From positions 3,831,501 through 3,895,500 of the forward strand of contig NZ_CP076723.1 of NCBI RefSeq assembly GCF_018986915.1: a stretch of DNA of 64,000 nucleotides, read 5' to 3'. Made by a program: the position numbers and the translations under genes. The notes under the pieces were generated by a model. The model searched no databases and was not told where the DNA came from. It saw only the letters and a list, made by a program, of their open reading frames with translations. The stretch comes from Geomonas oryzisoli (GTDB lineage: Bacteria; Desulfobacterota; Desulfuromonadia; Geobacterales; Geobacteraceae). Shown here piece after piece: positions 8,668 to 17,601 of the stretch; the stretch's first letter is position 1; every line of letters begins with the position of its first letter.

Positions 8668-10689
8668 TTAGTATTGCGTCCAGCTGCCGGACAAGCCCTT
8701 GCTGTCGGTGCCGCGGGCCTGCCATTTGAACCGGCCGTTGGTGATGCCACTGCAGGTTGCGGCCGCGGTAGTACCGCTGGTTACCAGTGTGCCGCTGCAG
8801 GTCGGGGTGCCGGTGAAGGACGCCCCGACGTCGGCGAGCTCGACGTCAAGCTTTACGGTATCGCTGTCGGGGTCCGTGACGGTCCCTTTGAAGACCAGCG
8901 TGGTCTGGTTGGTGTAAAGGCCCCTGGCAAGGAGCGTGGCGCCATCGCTCTTGTACTGGGCCAGCGAGGCGGGTACCGCCGGCGGATTGTTCGGAGCCGG
9001 GGCGGACGTCGTGTAGCTGAAGGGGTAGCTGGCAGCGAGGGTGTTCCCTGCGCTGTCGGCAACCGCGGTGCCGACGGTCACCGTGTAGGCGGTGGAGTTC
9101 GCCTGCCCGGAGGGGGTGAACACGGCCTGGCTGCCGGAACAGCTGGTCAATGCCCAGGTGACCGCAGGCGCGATGGTCACCGAGCTGGTGGTCACCGTGG
9201 CACAGTTCACGGCCTCGCTGAAGTTGATGGTCACGGTGCCGTTCAGCGTGGTGCCGGTGGCGCCGTTGACCGGTACGGTCGAGGAGACGGTCGGTTTCAC
9301 GGTGTCGACCACGACGGTGACCGGCGAGGCGTACGCGGCGGAGACGTTGCCGTAGGTGTCCTTGGCCCAGGGGTACAGGGTGAAAGTGCCGTCCGCCCCA
9401 ACGGCGTAGCTGGTCGGTGCGGTGGCGAGCCACCCTGCGTCCCCGGCAAGGGGCGCCGTGGCGCTGGTGGTGATCATGTAGCCAGTGACGCCGCTGGCGT
9501 CGGTGGCGGCGAAACCTGAGACGGCAATGGTCCGGGACAGCGACGGGGTAGTAGCGGCAAAGCCCGCCGAAACAACCGGCTTCGTGGAGTCGACCACCAC
9601 GGCGACCGGGGTGCCGTAGACGGCGGAGACGTTACCCGCAGCGTCCTTGGCCCAGGGGTACAGGGTGTAGCTGCCGTCGGCTGCGACCGTGTAGCTCGTG
9701 GGCGCGGTGGCGAGCCAGCCGGCATCGGTGGAGAGCGGCGCCGTGGCGCTCGTCGTGATCATGTAGCCGGTGACGCCGGTGTTGTCGGTAGCTGCGAAAC
9801 CGGACACGGCGATGGTCTTGGAAAGAGACGGGGTGGTTGCTGCGAAGCCCGCCGAGACCACCGGCTTGGTGGTGTCGCCTCCGCCTGCCGCGGTGACCGT
9901 GATGGTGATGGCCTGGGCCTTGTTGCACTTGTTGGTCTTGGTCGTGTAGTAGTGGCCCACGCCGCCGAAGGTGACGGTGTAGGTACCGGCGGGGGTGTCG
10001 GCCGGGACGTTGACCAGGACGTCGATACCCATCTTATCGGCGGTGCGGTCGAGGTCGCCCGGGGTGGTGGTGGAGCCGTTGTCGTAGGCAGCTCCGGTTG
10101 ACGGCACGTCCCAGTTGGAGCCGGTCCAGTCGATGGTGTACGCATTGGGGGAAGAGGCCCAGTTGGGCGTGCTGAGCATGGTGCCGGTACGCCAGGTGTG
10201 GCCGGCGGCGACATCCCAGATCGTGTTCCAGCCGGTGAGCCCCGCGTTGTTGCTGGTACCGTTGGAGATCGTCCACGCGGTCGGAGATACGGTCGGCAGG
10301 CCGATGATGCAGGACATACCGGCGTTGCCGTGGGCCGAGTCGGTCATGTTGGTGGCGATCCACTCCAACTCGAACGAAGAACCGGCGGTGACCGTCAGGG
10401 TGGTCGGGGACGCGGGGTTCTTGACAGCGTTGTAGATGGTGCCCCACGCCAGGGTCGCCGTGGTCGATGCCGTCACGTGGCAACCTGAGGTGATGCAGGT
10501 GGTGCTCTTGGTCGGCTGGGCCAGTGCCTCACGCTGCGACAACACCAGGAAGGTGAAGGTGCTGCAGACGAAGGCCACGATCAGGGCAACGGCGGCTAAA
10601 CCTTTCATGCCACCCACTGTTTTTTCCCGGCTCTCATGAGCTCTCGAACTTTTCATGTTCTCCCTCTTGCGATGTACAGCGAACTTCAT
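8668..10689 (-). CDS. Exported Ig-like repeat protein with a single CX4CH motif (cluster A, 673 aa)
   Basis: Mostly beta-sandwich protein with one predicted haem. A signal segment (about residues 28-57, cleavage near ALA-QP) is followed by CITSGCHV, a CX4CH motif. An N-terminal domain of about 200 residues, two tandem Ig-like units (VVSAGFAATTPSL ... YPWAKDA) and an SbsA-like Ig unit (NFSEAVNCATVTTSSVTI) follow. It ends in a final domain closing GSWTQY. There is no CXXCH haem head. The ATG at 10689 has GGAGGG 6 nt upstream; an ATG at 10656 with GAGGGAGAAC is an alternative. Compared with the cluster B counterpart the first 200 residues have diverged strongly, while the Ig units remain close. 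It may be a spacer or partner subunit for the downstream stalk cytochrome; function is unproven. Confidence 0.85.
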   Translation of the reverse strand: MKFAVHRKRENMKSSRAHESREKTVGGMKGLAAVALIVAFVCSTFTFLVLSQREALAQPTKSTTCITSGCHVTASTTATLAWGTIYNAVKNPASPTTLTVTAGSSFELEWIATNMTDSAHGNAGMSCIIGLPTVSPTAWTISNGTSNNAGLTGWNTIWDVAAGHTWRTGTMLSTPNWASSPNAYTIDWTGSNWDVPSTGAAYDNGSTTTPGDLDRTADKMGIDVLVNVPADTPAGTYTVTFGGVGHYYTTKTNKCNKAQAITITVTAAGGGDTTKPVVSAGFAATTPSLSKTIAVSGFAATDNTGVTGYMITTSATAPLSTDAGWLATAPTSYTVAADGSYTLYPWAKDAAGNVSAVYGTPVAVVVDSTKPVVSAGFAATTPSLSRTIAVSGFAATDASGVTGYMITTSATAPLAGDAGWLATAPTSYAVGADGTFTLYPWAKDTYGNVSAAYASPVTVVVDTVKPTVSSTVPVNGATGTTLNGTVTINFSEAVNCATVTTSSVTIAPAVTWALTSCSGSQAVFTPSGQANSTAYTVTVGTAVADSAGNTLAASYPFSYTTSAPAPNNPPAVPASLAQYKSDGATLLARGLYTNQTTLVFKGTVTDPDSDTVKLDVELADVGASFTGTPTCSGTLVTSGTTAAATCSGITNGRFKWQARGTDSKGLSGSWTQY

Positions 10690-10723
10690 CGAATGCCCTC
10701 CAGGGGTCTTGGCTTTTCAAGTG

Positions 10724-10743
10724 CCCGGGGCTCGCGCCCCGGG
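10724..10743 (-). other. GC hairpin between 56-haem and Ig-like genes (cluster A)
   Basis: CCCGGGGC at 10724-10731 pairs perfectly with 10736-10743. Read on the transcribed strand the loop is GCGA, a GNRA-type tetraloop. There is no T-run, so it is more likely an mRNA-stability or processing element than a terminator. A different hairpin occupies the same place in cluster B (31914-31937). Confidence 0.6.
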
Positions 10744-10754
10744 ACGTTACTGAC

Positions 10755-13700
10755 TTACAGGTTGACGTGGCACATGGTGCAGTCCTGGGCTCCGCCGAAG
10801 TCGTTCACCCAGTGTACGGACACACCGTTGTGGCAGGAGATGTTGGAGCAGCTCCCTGCCGAGTAGGTGCCGACGGTGATGTAGTTCTTCGACGTGTCGT
10901 AGGAGGAAGCGCCCTGCTTGTAGGTGCGGGTCTTGTTCCATCCTGCGATGCCGCCGGTGTAGTTCACGAAGTTGGCGTCGGTGACCTGGGCCTTGGACTT
11001 GATGTACGTCGTCGGCGCGAAGGCGATGTCGTTCTGGCCGTTGACATGGAAGGCCAGGTTGGTGATCCTCGCGGCCCCGGTCGCGTCGGCGTTGCTGCCG
11101 GTGGTGTTGCCGTGGCAAGACGCGGTGGAGCAGGAGCTGTTGTACTTGTTACGCGGCAGGTTGACCGTGTTGTAGTGGCAGATGTTGCAGCCGATGGTGG
11201 TCGATTGAGCCGGGTCGCCGTGACCCGCGTTGACCCCAACCGCGCCGGAAGCCGGCAAGAGGCCGGTGGTACCGGAGTAGATGTCGTCGTAGTGGATGCC
11301 GACCTTGTGAGCCGCGTGCGAATCGGTGCTCGGCGCGTTCTCGTGGCAACCGGAGCAGCGGGTCGCTGCGGTGTAGGTCTGGTTCCACTGCGGCGTGGTG
11401 GTGTTCTCGTGGCAGTAGACGTTGGAGCAGGAGACCGTGCCGGTGCCGGTGCTGCCGATGACGGCCGCAGCAGAGTTCTTCTTCCTGAGCGTGCTGGCGC
11501 CGGTAGCGGTGTTCAGTTCCACTTCAACCGTGCCGTTCATGTGGTTGGCGAGGGTGAGCGGGTGGCAGTTGGCGCAGCCGAAGCCGTAGGCCTTCCAGGT
11601 GACGCCGTCGGTGTCGGTACCGGTCGAGGTGTTCGACGTGTAGTTGTAGTACGGCAGGGTGCCCCAGGCGGTGCCGACGTGACGAGTATGCGCGCCGGAC
11701 AGGGTCGCGTGGCACCCCTTGCAGTCGAGGGTCGCGCCCCACACGGCGTTGGCGGCGGTGTAACCGGTGCCCGCGTGGCAGGAGACGTTGGAGCAGGTCT
11801 TGCTCCCCGGGTAGCCGAAGGAAGCGGTGCCGCCTGCGACGACATCGACCACCTTGTTGGTGTGGCTGCCGATGATCTGGGTGCCGGTTGCATCCACGGT
11901 GGCGCTGTGGCACAGCACGCAGGTGGTGGCCCCGACGGCCTTCACGTGTTTCTGGTGCGAGTTCGCGCTCGCGGAGCCTGCGGCGCCGCTTGTGTAGTTA
12001 GGCTCGCCGGCAACGGAGTTGAAGGCGACCCCGGCGGTCGGGGTGACCTGGGCGCCGTGGCAGCCGTTGCAGCCAAGGGCCGCGCCGCTCCAGGACGGGT
12101 TGGCCGGCTCGACGGTGGCCACCATGCCGGTCTGCCCTTTCTTACCGGAGGTATGGCAGTAGGTGGCGGAGCAGGTGCCGGAGACGTAGGTGCTGCTCTT
12201 GCCGGCTCTTACGCCGGAGTAGTCGACGAAGGCGTTGCCGTGTTTGGTGGTGTCGGCGATTGCGCTGTCGCTGGAAACCGTCTTGGCGTGGCAGTCGACA
12301 CAGCCGTAGTTGCCGCCGGCACTCGCGTTGTTGATGTGCGCGGTGTGCTTGCCGGTCACGAGGACGTTGGTGACCAGAGCAGCCGGGCCGCCGTGGCAGC
12401 CGTTGCAGTTAAGCGTCGCACCCCATTGTGCGCTCGGCACGCCGGCGACGATGCCGTTACCGGAGTGGCAGGAGATGTTGGAGCAGGTCTTGTTGGCCTG
12501 CTTGCCAAAGGTCTTGCCGCCGCCTGCGGTGTAGTTGTTGAACGAGTTGATGTGCTGACCGCCGGCCACGATGCTTGTGCCGGTGGTGGTGGTCTTCGAG
12601 TGGCAGTAGACGCAGGTGACTGCCCCGCTTGCCCCGACGTGTTTCTTGTGCGAGTTGGCGTTGTCGGAACCTGCTGCGCCGGAGACGTAGTTCGGCTCAC
12701 CCGCGACGGAGTTGAAGTCGACGCCCGCGGTCGGCAGTACCTGTGCGCCGTGGCAGCCGGTGCAGCCAAGGGCCGAACCGCTCCAGGACGGAGCCGCCGG
12801 CTCGACGGTCGCCACCATCCCGGTGAAGCCCTTCTTACCGGAAGTATGGCAGTAGGTGGCCGAGCAGGTGCCCGCCGAATAGGTGGTGCTCTTACCTGCC
12901 TGGACGCCGGAGTAGTCGACGAAGGAGTTCAGGTGTTTGGTGCTGTCCGAGATTACGGAATCGCTGGAAACCGTCTTCGCGTGGCAGGCAACGCAGCCGA
13001 TGTTGTCGCCGATCACGCCGGCCTGGTTGATGTGCGCCGTGTGCTTGCCGGTGTTGAGGATGTTGCTCCCCAGGGCGGTCGGGCCGCCGTGGCAGCCGTT
13101 GCAGCCAAGGGTTGCACCCCACTGTGCGTTGGCCACGTTGGCGACGATGCCGCTGCCGGAGTGGCAGGAGATGTTGGAGCAGGTCTTGTTGGCGACCTTG
13201 CCGAAGGTCTTGCCGTTACCGGCGGTGTAGTTGCTGAAGCGATCCAGGTGCTGGCCGCCTGCGACCAGCGTGGTGCCGTCGGTGGTGGTCTTCGAGTGGC
13301 AGTTGGCGCAGGTGGTGGCGCCTGCCGCGCCGACGTGCTTCTGGTGCGAGTTGGCATTGGCGGCGCCTGCCGCACCGGAGACGTAGTTCGGCTCGCCTGC
13401 AACCGAGTTGAATGCAACACCCGCGGTCGGGGTCAACTGCGCGCCGTGGCAGCCGTTGCAGCCCATGGCAGCGCCGCTCCAGGACGGGTTGGCCGGCTCG
13501 ACCGTTGCCACCATGCCGGTCTGCCCCTTCTTGCCGGAGGTGTGGCAGTAGCTGGCGGAGCAGGTCCCGGCCGAGTAGGTGGTGCTCTTGCCGGCCTTGG
13601 CGCCGGAGTAGTCGACGAAGGAGTTCAGATGCTTGGTGGAGTCGGATACCACCGAGTCACTGGAAACCGTTTTGGAGTGACACTCCACGCAGCCGAGGTT

Positions 13701-16700
13701 GGTGCCCAGGACACCGGCCTGGTTGACGTGGGCGGCGTGCTTGCCGGAGTTGAGGATGTTGCTCCCGAGTGCCGCCGGGCCGCCGTGGCAGCCGTTGCAG
13801 CCGAGGGTTGCGCCCCACTGGGCATCGCCTACGTTGGTCACGATGCCGCTACCGGAGTGGCAGGAGATGTTGGAGCAGGTCTTGTTGACAAGCTTCCCGA
13901 AGGTCTTGCCGTTACCCGCGGTGTAGTTGTTGAAGCGGTCCAGGTGCTGGCCGCCTGCCAGGATGCTGGTGCCGTTGCTGGTGGTCTTCGAGTGGCAGTT
14001 GGCGCAGGTGGTGGCTCCTGCGGTACCCACGTGTTTCTGGTGCGAGTTGGCGTTGCTGGAGCCGGCTGCGCCGGAGACGTAGTTCGGCTCGCCCGCGACC
14101 GAGTTGAAGGCGACACCCGCGGTCGGGGTGACCTGGGCACCGTGGCAGCCGTTGCAGCCCAGGGCAGCGCCGCTCCAGGAGGGGTTCCCCGGCTCGACGG
14201 TGGCCACCATGCCGGTGAAGCCCTTCTTACCGGAGGTGTGGCAGTAGGTGGCGGAGCAGGTGCCGGAGACGTAGGTGCTGCTCTTGCCGGCCTTGGCGCC
14301 CGAGTAATCGAGGAAGGCGTTCAGGTGCTTGGTGGAGTCGGAGATGACCGAGTCGCTGGAAACAGTCTTGGAGTGACACTCGACGCAGCCCATGTTGTCG
14401 CCGATCACGCCGGCCTGGTTCACGTGCTGGGTGTGCTTGCCGGTACTGAGGATGTTGCTCCCCAGGGCGGTCGGACCGCCGTGGCAGCCGTTGCAGCCAA
14501 GGGTCGCGCCCCACTGGGCGTTGGCCACGTTGGCGACGATGCCGCTGCCGGAGTGGCAGGAGATGTTGGAGCAGGTCTTGTTGGCGACCTTGCCGAAGGT
14601 CTTGCCGTTACCGGCGGTGTAGTTGATGAAGCGGTCGGTGTGCTGCCCGCCGGAGATGAGGGTGGTGCCGTTGGCGGTGGTCTTCGAGTGGCAGTTGGCG
14701 CAGGTGGTGGCCCCCGCGGTACCGACGTGTTTCTGGTGCGAGTTGGCGTTGGCAGCGCCGGCGGCGCCGGAGACGTAGTTCGGCTCGCCCGCTACCGAGT
14801 TGAAGGCGACGCCTGCGGTCGGCAGGATCTGTACGCCGTGGCAGCCGTTGCAGCCCATGGTCGCGCCGCTCCAGGACGGGTTTGCCGGCTCGACGGTCGC
14901 TACCATGCCGGTCTGTCCCTTCTTGCCGGAGGTGTGGCAGTAGGTGGAGGAGCAGGTGCCGCCGCTGTAGGTGGTGCTCCTGCCTGCCTTGGCGCCGGAG
15001 TAGTCGACGAAGGAGTTCAGGTGCTTGGTGGAATCGGAAACGACCGAGTCGCTCGATACGGTTTTGGAGTGGCACTCAACGCAGCCGTAGTTGTCGCCCA
15101 GGACGCCCGCCTGGTTCACGTGCGCGGTGTGTTTGCCGGTGTTGAGGATGCTGCTCCCGAGAGCGGTCGGGCCGCCGTGGCAGCCGTTGCAGCCAAGGGT
15201 CGCGCCCCACTGGGCGTTGGCCACGTTGGCGACGATGCCGCTACCGCTGTGGCAGGAGATGTTGGAGCAGGTCTTGTTGGCAACCTTGCCGAAGGTCTTG
15301 CCGCCGCCGGCGGTGTAGTTCGCGAAGCGGTCCAGGTGCTGGCTGCCTGCGATGATGCTGGTGCCGGTGCTGGTGGTCTTCGAGTGGCAGCTGACGCAGG
15401 TGGTAGCGCCCGCGGTACCCACGTGTTTCTGGTGCGAGTTGGCGTTGGCCGAGCCGGCGGCGCCGGAAACGTAGTTCGGCTCGCCCGCCACCGAGTTGAA
15501 GGCAACACCGGCGGTCGGGGTGACCTGGGCACCGTGGCAGCCGTTGCAGCCCAGGGCAGCGCCGCTCCAGGAGGGGTTCCCCGGCTCGACGGTGGCCACC
15601 ATGCCAGTCTGTCCCTTCTTACCGGAGGTGTGGCAGTAGGTGGAGGAGCAGGTCCCGGCCGAGTAGGTGCTGCTCTTGCCTGCCCGTGCACCGGAGTAAT
15701 CGACGAAGTTGTTCATGTGCTTCGAGCTGTCGGAGACAACCGAGTCGCTCGATACCGTTTTGGAGTGGCAGTCGACGCAACCCATGTTGTCGCCGATGAC
15801 ACCGGCCTGGTTCACGTGGGCCGTGTGCTTGCCGCTGCCGATGACGTTGCTCCCCAGGGCCAGCGGGCCGCCGTGGCAGCCGTTGCAGTTGAGCGTCCCC
15901 CCCCACTGCGCGGCACCGACGTTGGCGACGATGCCGTTGCCGGAGTGGCATGAGATGTCGGAGCAGGTCTTGTTGGCCTGCTTGCCGAAGGTTTTACCGT
16001 TGCCCGAGGTGAAGTTGATGAAGCCGTCGATGTGCTGGCCGGCGGCGATCAGCGTGGTGCCGGTGGTGGTGGTCTTCGAGTGGCAGTTGGCGCAGGTGCT
16101 GGCGCCTGCCGCCGCTACGTGCTTCTGGTGCGAGTTGGCGGTGCCGGAGCCCGCGGCGCCGGAGACGTAGTTCGGCTCACCCGCAACGGAGTTGAAGGCG
16201 ACACCCGCGGTCGGGGTCACCTGGGCGCCGTGGCAGCCGTTGCAGACCATGGCCGCGCCGCTCCAGGAGGGAGCTGCCGGTTCGACGGTCGAGGCCATGC
16301 CGGTGACACCCTTCTTACCGGAGGTGTGGCAGTAGCTGGTGGAGCAGGAGCCGCCGGAGTAGTTCTTACCGGCCTTCGCGCCGGAGTACTCGACGAAGGT
16401 GTTGACGTGGTTTGCGATGGTACCGATGACGGAATCGCTCGCCGCGGTCTTGCCGTGGCAGTCTGCGCAGCCGTAGTTGCTACCCAGGGTCCCGCTGTTG
16501 TTGACGTGGGCCTGGTGCTTGCCGGTAGCGAGGATCTTGGTCCCCAGGGACGCCGGACCGCCGTGGCAGCCGTTGCAGCCCAGGGTCGCGTTGCCCCAGT
16601 TGGGGACGGTGGTTGTCGTGAAGGGACCGGTCTTGGTGGTACCGTCGCTGTGGCAGTAGAGGCCCGAGCAGGATCCGAAGGTGTTGGTCTGGCTCGGGAG

Positions 16701-17396
16701 AAAATCGTTGGTCGGGCCGGAGTAGCTCCCGCCGTTGTTGGGTGCCGCGGTGAAGTTGAGCGCGATGCCGCGGTGGGTCACGCTGGTCGCGTGCGCAAAC
16801 GGCTTCGCCTCGGCGCTGTGGTCCGTGTGGCACTTGACGCAGGCGCCGGTGCCGGTGCCGTAATAGGTGCCATGCTTGGAGCCGGAAACCGGATGGCCCG
16901 CTGTCATCGAGGAGCCGTGGCAGCTGTTGCAATCCGTCGGGCTGGCATAAGCCGCGCTACCCCACTCGGGGCTGGTGCGCTCGAAGTGGCAGTTCACGTT
17001 GGAGCAGGACCCAAGCGGAGTCGGGGGCACCGAGGTCTGGTTCACGAAGGCGCGGCTGTAGCTGCCGGTCGCCGAACCGTTGATGTTACCGGAGACCTTG
17101 ATGTCAGCGGTACGGTGGCCGTTCTGGTACACGAGCACGCCGGAGCCGTGGCACTTGACGCACGACTGCGCGGTACTGTCGGCATGGCCTGCATGATTGC
17201 CCTTAAACGCGCCGGTAGCCGGAATGCGCTGCCCGTTGGCTGAATCAAGAGGAGGCAGGGTGTGGCAGGCGTCGCACCCGTAATCATACTGCGGTGCAGC
17301 CTCTGCCCTTGTGCCAGCCAAGAGCGTAAATCCCAGCGCCATCAGCAAAGCTATCACTCGTGTGTTGTACCATCCGAGTCTGCGGTAGCTCCTCAT
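10755..17396 (-). CDS. Giant modular cytochrome c, 2213 aa, 56 haem motifs (cluster A)
   Basis: Exported c-type cytochrome. The signal peptide ends AEA-AP and the first haem site (CDACH) is near residue 41. I count 56 motifs: 37 CX2CH and 19 CX4CH, the pattern of the Geobacter CxxxxCH...CXXCH domain family (TIGR01904 type). After four haems come seven modules of about 232 residues, each with six sites in a fixed order: TCANCHSKTT, TCSNISCH, GCNGCHGGP, GCVECHSKT, TCSATYCHTSGKKG, GCNGCHGAQ. A different ten-haem C-terminus ends DCTMCHVNL. The ATG at 17396 is preferred over the GTG at 17402 because AAGGAG sits 5 nt before the ATG and overlaps the GTG. The size and haem density suggest a long electron wire; location beyond the inner membrane is not determined. 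Confidence 0.92.
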   Translation of the reverse strand: MRSYRRLGWYNTRVIALLMALGFTLLAGTRAEAAPQYDYGCDACHTLPPLDSANGQRIPATGAFKGNHAGHADSTAQSCVKCHGSGVLVYQNGHRTADIKVSGNINGSATGSYSRAFVNQTSVPPTPLGSCSNVNCHFERTSPEWGSAAYASPTDCNSCHGSSMTAGHPVSGSKHGTYYGTGTGACVKCHTDHSAEAKPFAHATSVTHRGIALNFTAAPNNGGSYSGPTNDFLPSQTNTFGSCSGLYCHSDGTTKTGPFTTTTVPNWGNATLGCNGCHGGPASLGTKILATGKHQAHVNNSGTLGSNYGCADCHGKTAASDSVIGTIANHVNTFVEYSGAKAGKNYSGGSCSTSYCHTSGKKGVTGMASTVEPAAPSWSGAAMVCNGCHGAQVTPTAGVAFNSVAGEPNYVSGAAGSGTANSHQKHVAAAGASTCANCHSKTTTTGTTLIAAGQHIDGFINFTSGNGKTFGKQANKTCSDISCHSGNGIVANVGAAQWGGTLNCNGCHGGPLALGSNVIGSGKHTAHVNQAGVIGDNMGCVDCHSKTVSSDSVVSDSSKHMNNFVDYSGARAGKSSTYSAGTCSSTYCHTSGKKGQTGMVATVEPGNPSWSGAALGCNGCHGAQVTPTAGVAFNSVAGEPNYVSGAAGSANANSHQKHVGTAGATTCVSCHSKTTSTGTSIIAGSQHLDRFANYTAGGGKTFGKVANKTCSNISCHSGSGIVANVANAQWGATLGCNGCHGGPTALGSSILNTGKHTAHVNQAGVLGDNYGCVECHSKTVSSDSVVSDSTKHLNSFVDYSGAKAGRSTTYSGGTCSSTYCHTSGKKGQTGMVATVEPANPSWSGATMGCNGCHGVQILPTAGVAFNSVAGEPNYVSGAAGAANANSHQKHVGTAGATTCANCHSKTTANGTTLISGGQHTDRFINYTAGNGKTFGKVANKTCSNISCHSGSGIVANVANAQWGATLGCNGCHGGPTALGSNILSTGKHTQHVNQAGVIGDNMGCVECHSKTVSSDSVISDSTKHLNAFLDYSGAKAGKSSTYVSGTCSATYCHTSGKKGFTGMVATVEPGNPSWSGAALGCNGCHGAQVTPTAGVAFNSVAGEPNYVSGAAGSSNANSHQKHVGTAGATTCANCHSKTTSNGTSILAGGQHLDRFNNYTAGNGKTFGKLVNKTCSNISCHSGSGIVTNVGDAQWGATLGCNGCHGGPAALGSNILNSGKHAAHVNQAGVLGTNLGCVECHSKTVSSDSVVSDSTKHLNSFVDYSGAKAGKSTTYSAGTCSASYCHTSGKKGQTGMVATVEPANPSWSGAAMGCNGCHGAQLTPTAGVAFNSVAGEPNYVSGAAGAANANSHQKHVGAAGATTCANCHSKTTTDGTTLVAGGQHLDRFSNYTAGNGKTFGKVANKTCSNISCHSGSGIVANVANAQWGATLGCNGCHGGPTALGSNILNTGKHTAHINQAGVIGDNIGCVACHAKTVSSDSVISDSTKHLNSFVDYSGVQAGKSTTYSAGTCSATYCHTSGKKGFTGMVATVEPAAPSWSGSALGCTGCHGAQVLPTAGVDFNSVAGEPNYVSGAAGSDNANSHKKHVGASGAVTCVYCHSKTTTTGTSIVAGGQHINSFNNYTAGGGKTFGKQANKTCSNISCHSGNGIVAGVPSAQWGATLNCNGCHGGPAALVTNVLVTGKHTAHINNASAGGNYGCVDCHAKTVSSDSAIADTTKHGNAFVDYSGVRAGKSSTYVSGTCSATYCHTSGKKGQTGMVATVEPANPSWSGAALGCNGCHGAQVTPTAGVAFNSVAGEPNYTSGAAGSASANSHQKHVKAVGATTCVLCHSATVDATGTQIIGSHTNKVVDVVAGGTASFGYPGSKTCSNVSCHAGTGYTAANAVWGATLDCKGCHATLSGAHTRHVGTAWGTLPYYNYTSNTSTGTDTDGVTWKAYGFGCANCHPLTLANHMNGTVEVELNTATGASTLRKKNSAAAVIGSTGTGTVSCSNVYCHENTTTPQWNQTYTAATRCSGCHENAPSTDSHAAHKVGIHYDDIYSGTTGLLPASGAVGVNAGHGDPAQSTTIGCNICHYNTVNLPRNKYNSSCSTASCHGNTTGSNADATGAARITNLAFHVNGQNDIAFAPTTYIKSKAQVTDANFVNYTGGIAGWNKTRTYKQGASSYDTSKNYITVGTYSAGSCSNISCHNGVSVHWVNDFGGAQDCTMCHVNL
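12000..16860 (-). repeat. Tandem six-haem modules, 7 copies of about 696 bp (cluster A)
   Basis: The codons for the GCNGCHGAQ site recur near 12055, 12751, 13441, 14140, 14836, 15535 and 16231, a spacing of 690-699 bp. Most copies keep the same wording over long stretches, for example FNSVAGEPNYVSGAAG and SHQKHVGTAGATTC. This makes the region prone to copy-number change and to misassembly. Confidence 0.85.
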
Positions 17397-17601
17397 TTCC
17401 ACTCCTTTATCTCAAAACACCTGACCCTATTACATTGCACTCTACGATCCGGCGGGGGAATCCACTATCCCGCCGGGTTTCCATCATCTTTTTTGCTACT
17501 TGGTAAAGCTTCTTCTATAGGTGGCCTGAAATACGCCAGACCTTTATCAAGCTGAATCGGCGTTCGATCCAGTAAATTGAGTGAGTATGTCTAGTCTTTT
17601 T
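17397..17601 (-). other. Intergenic gap of cluster A at the site of the missing 27-haem gene
   Basis: Cluster B has the 27-haem gene here. In this gap the part next to the 56-haem gene (17397-17520, with a CCGGCGGG hairpin at 17449-17476 and the words CTACTTGG and AAAGCTTC) matches the downstream flank of the 27-haem gene in B (38548-38665). The part next to the 24-haem gene (about 17548-17575, AGCTGAATC...GATCCAG) matches its upstream flank in B (about 41602-41628). No gene is visible in the gap. Confidence 0.65.
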
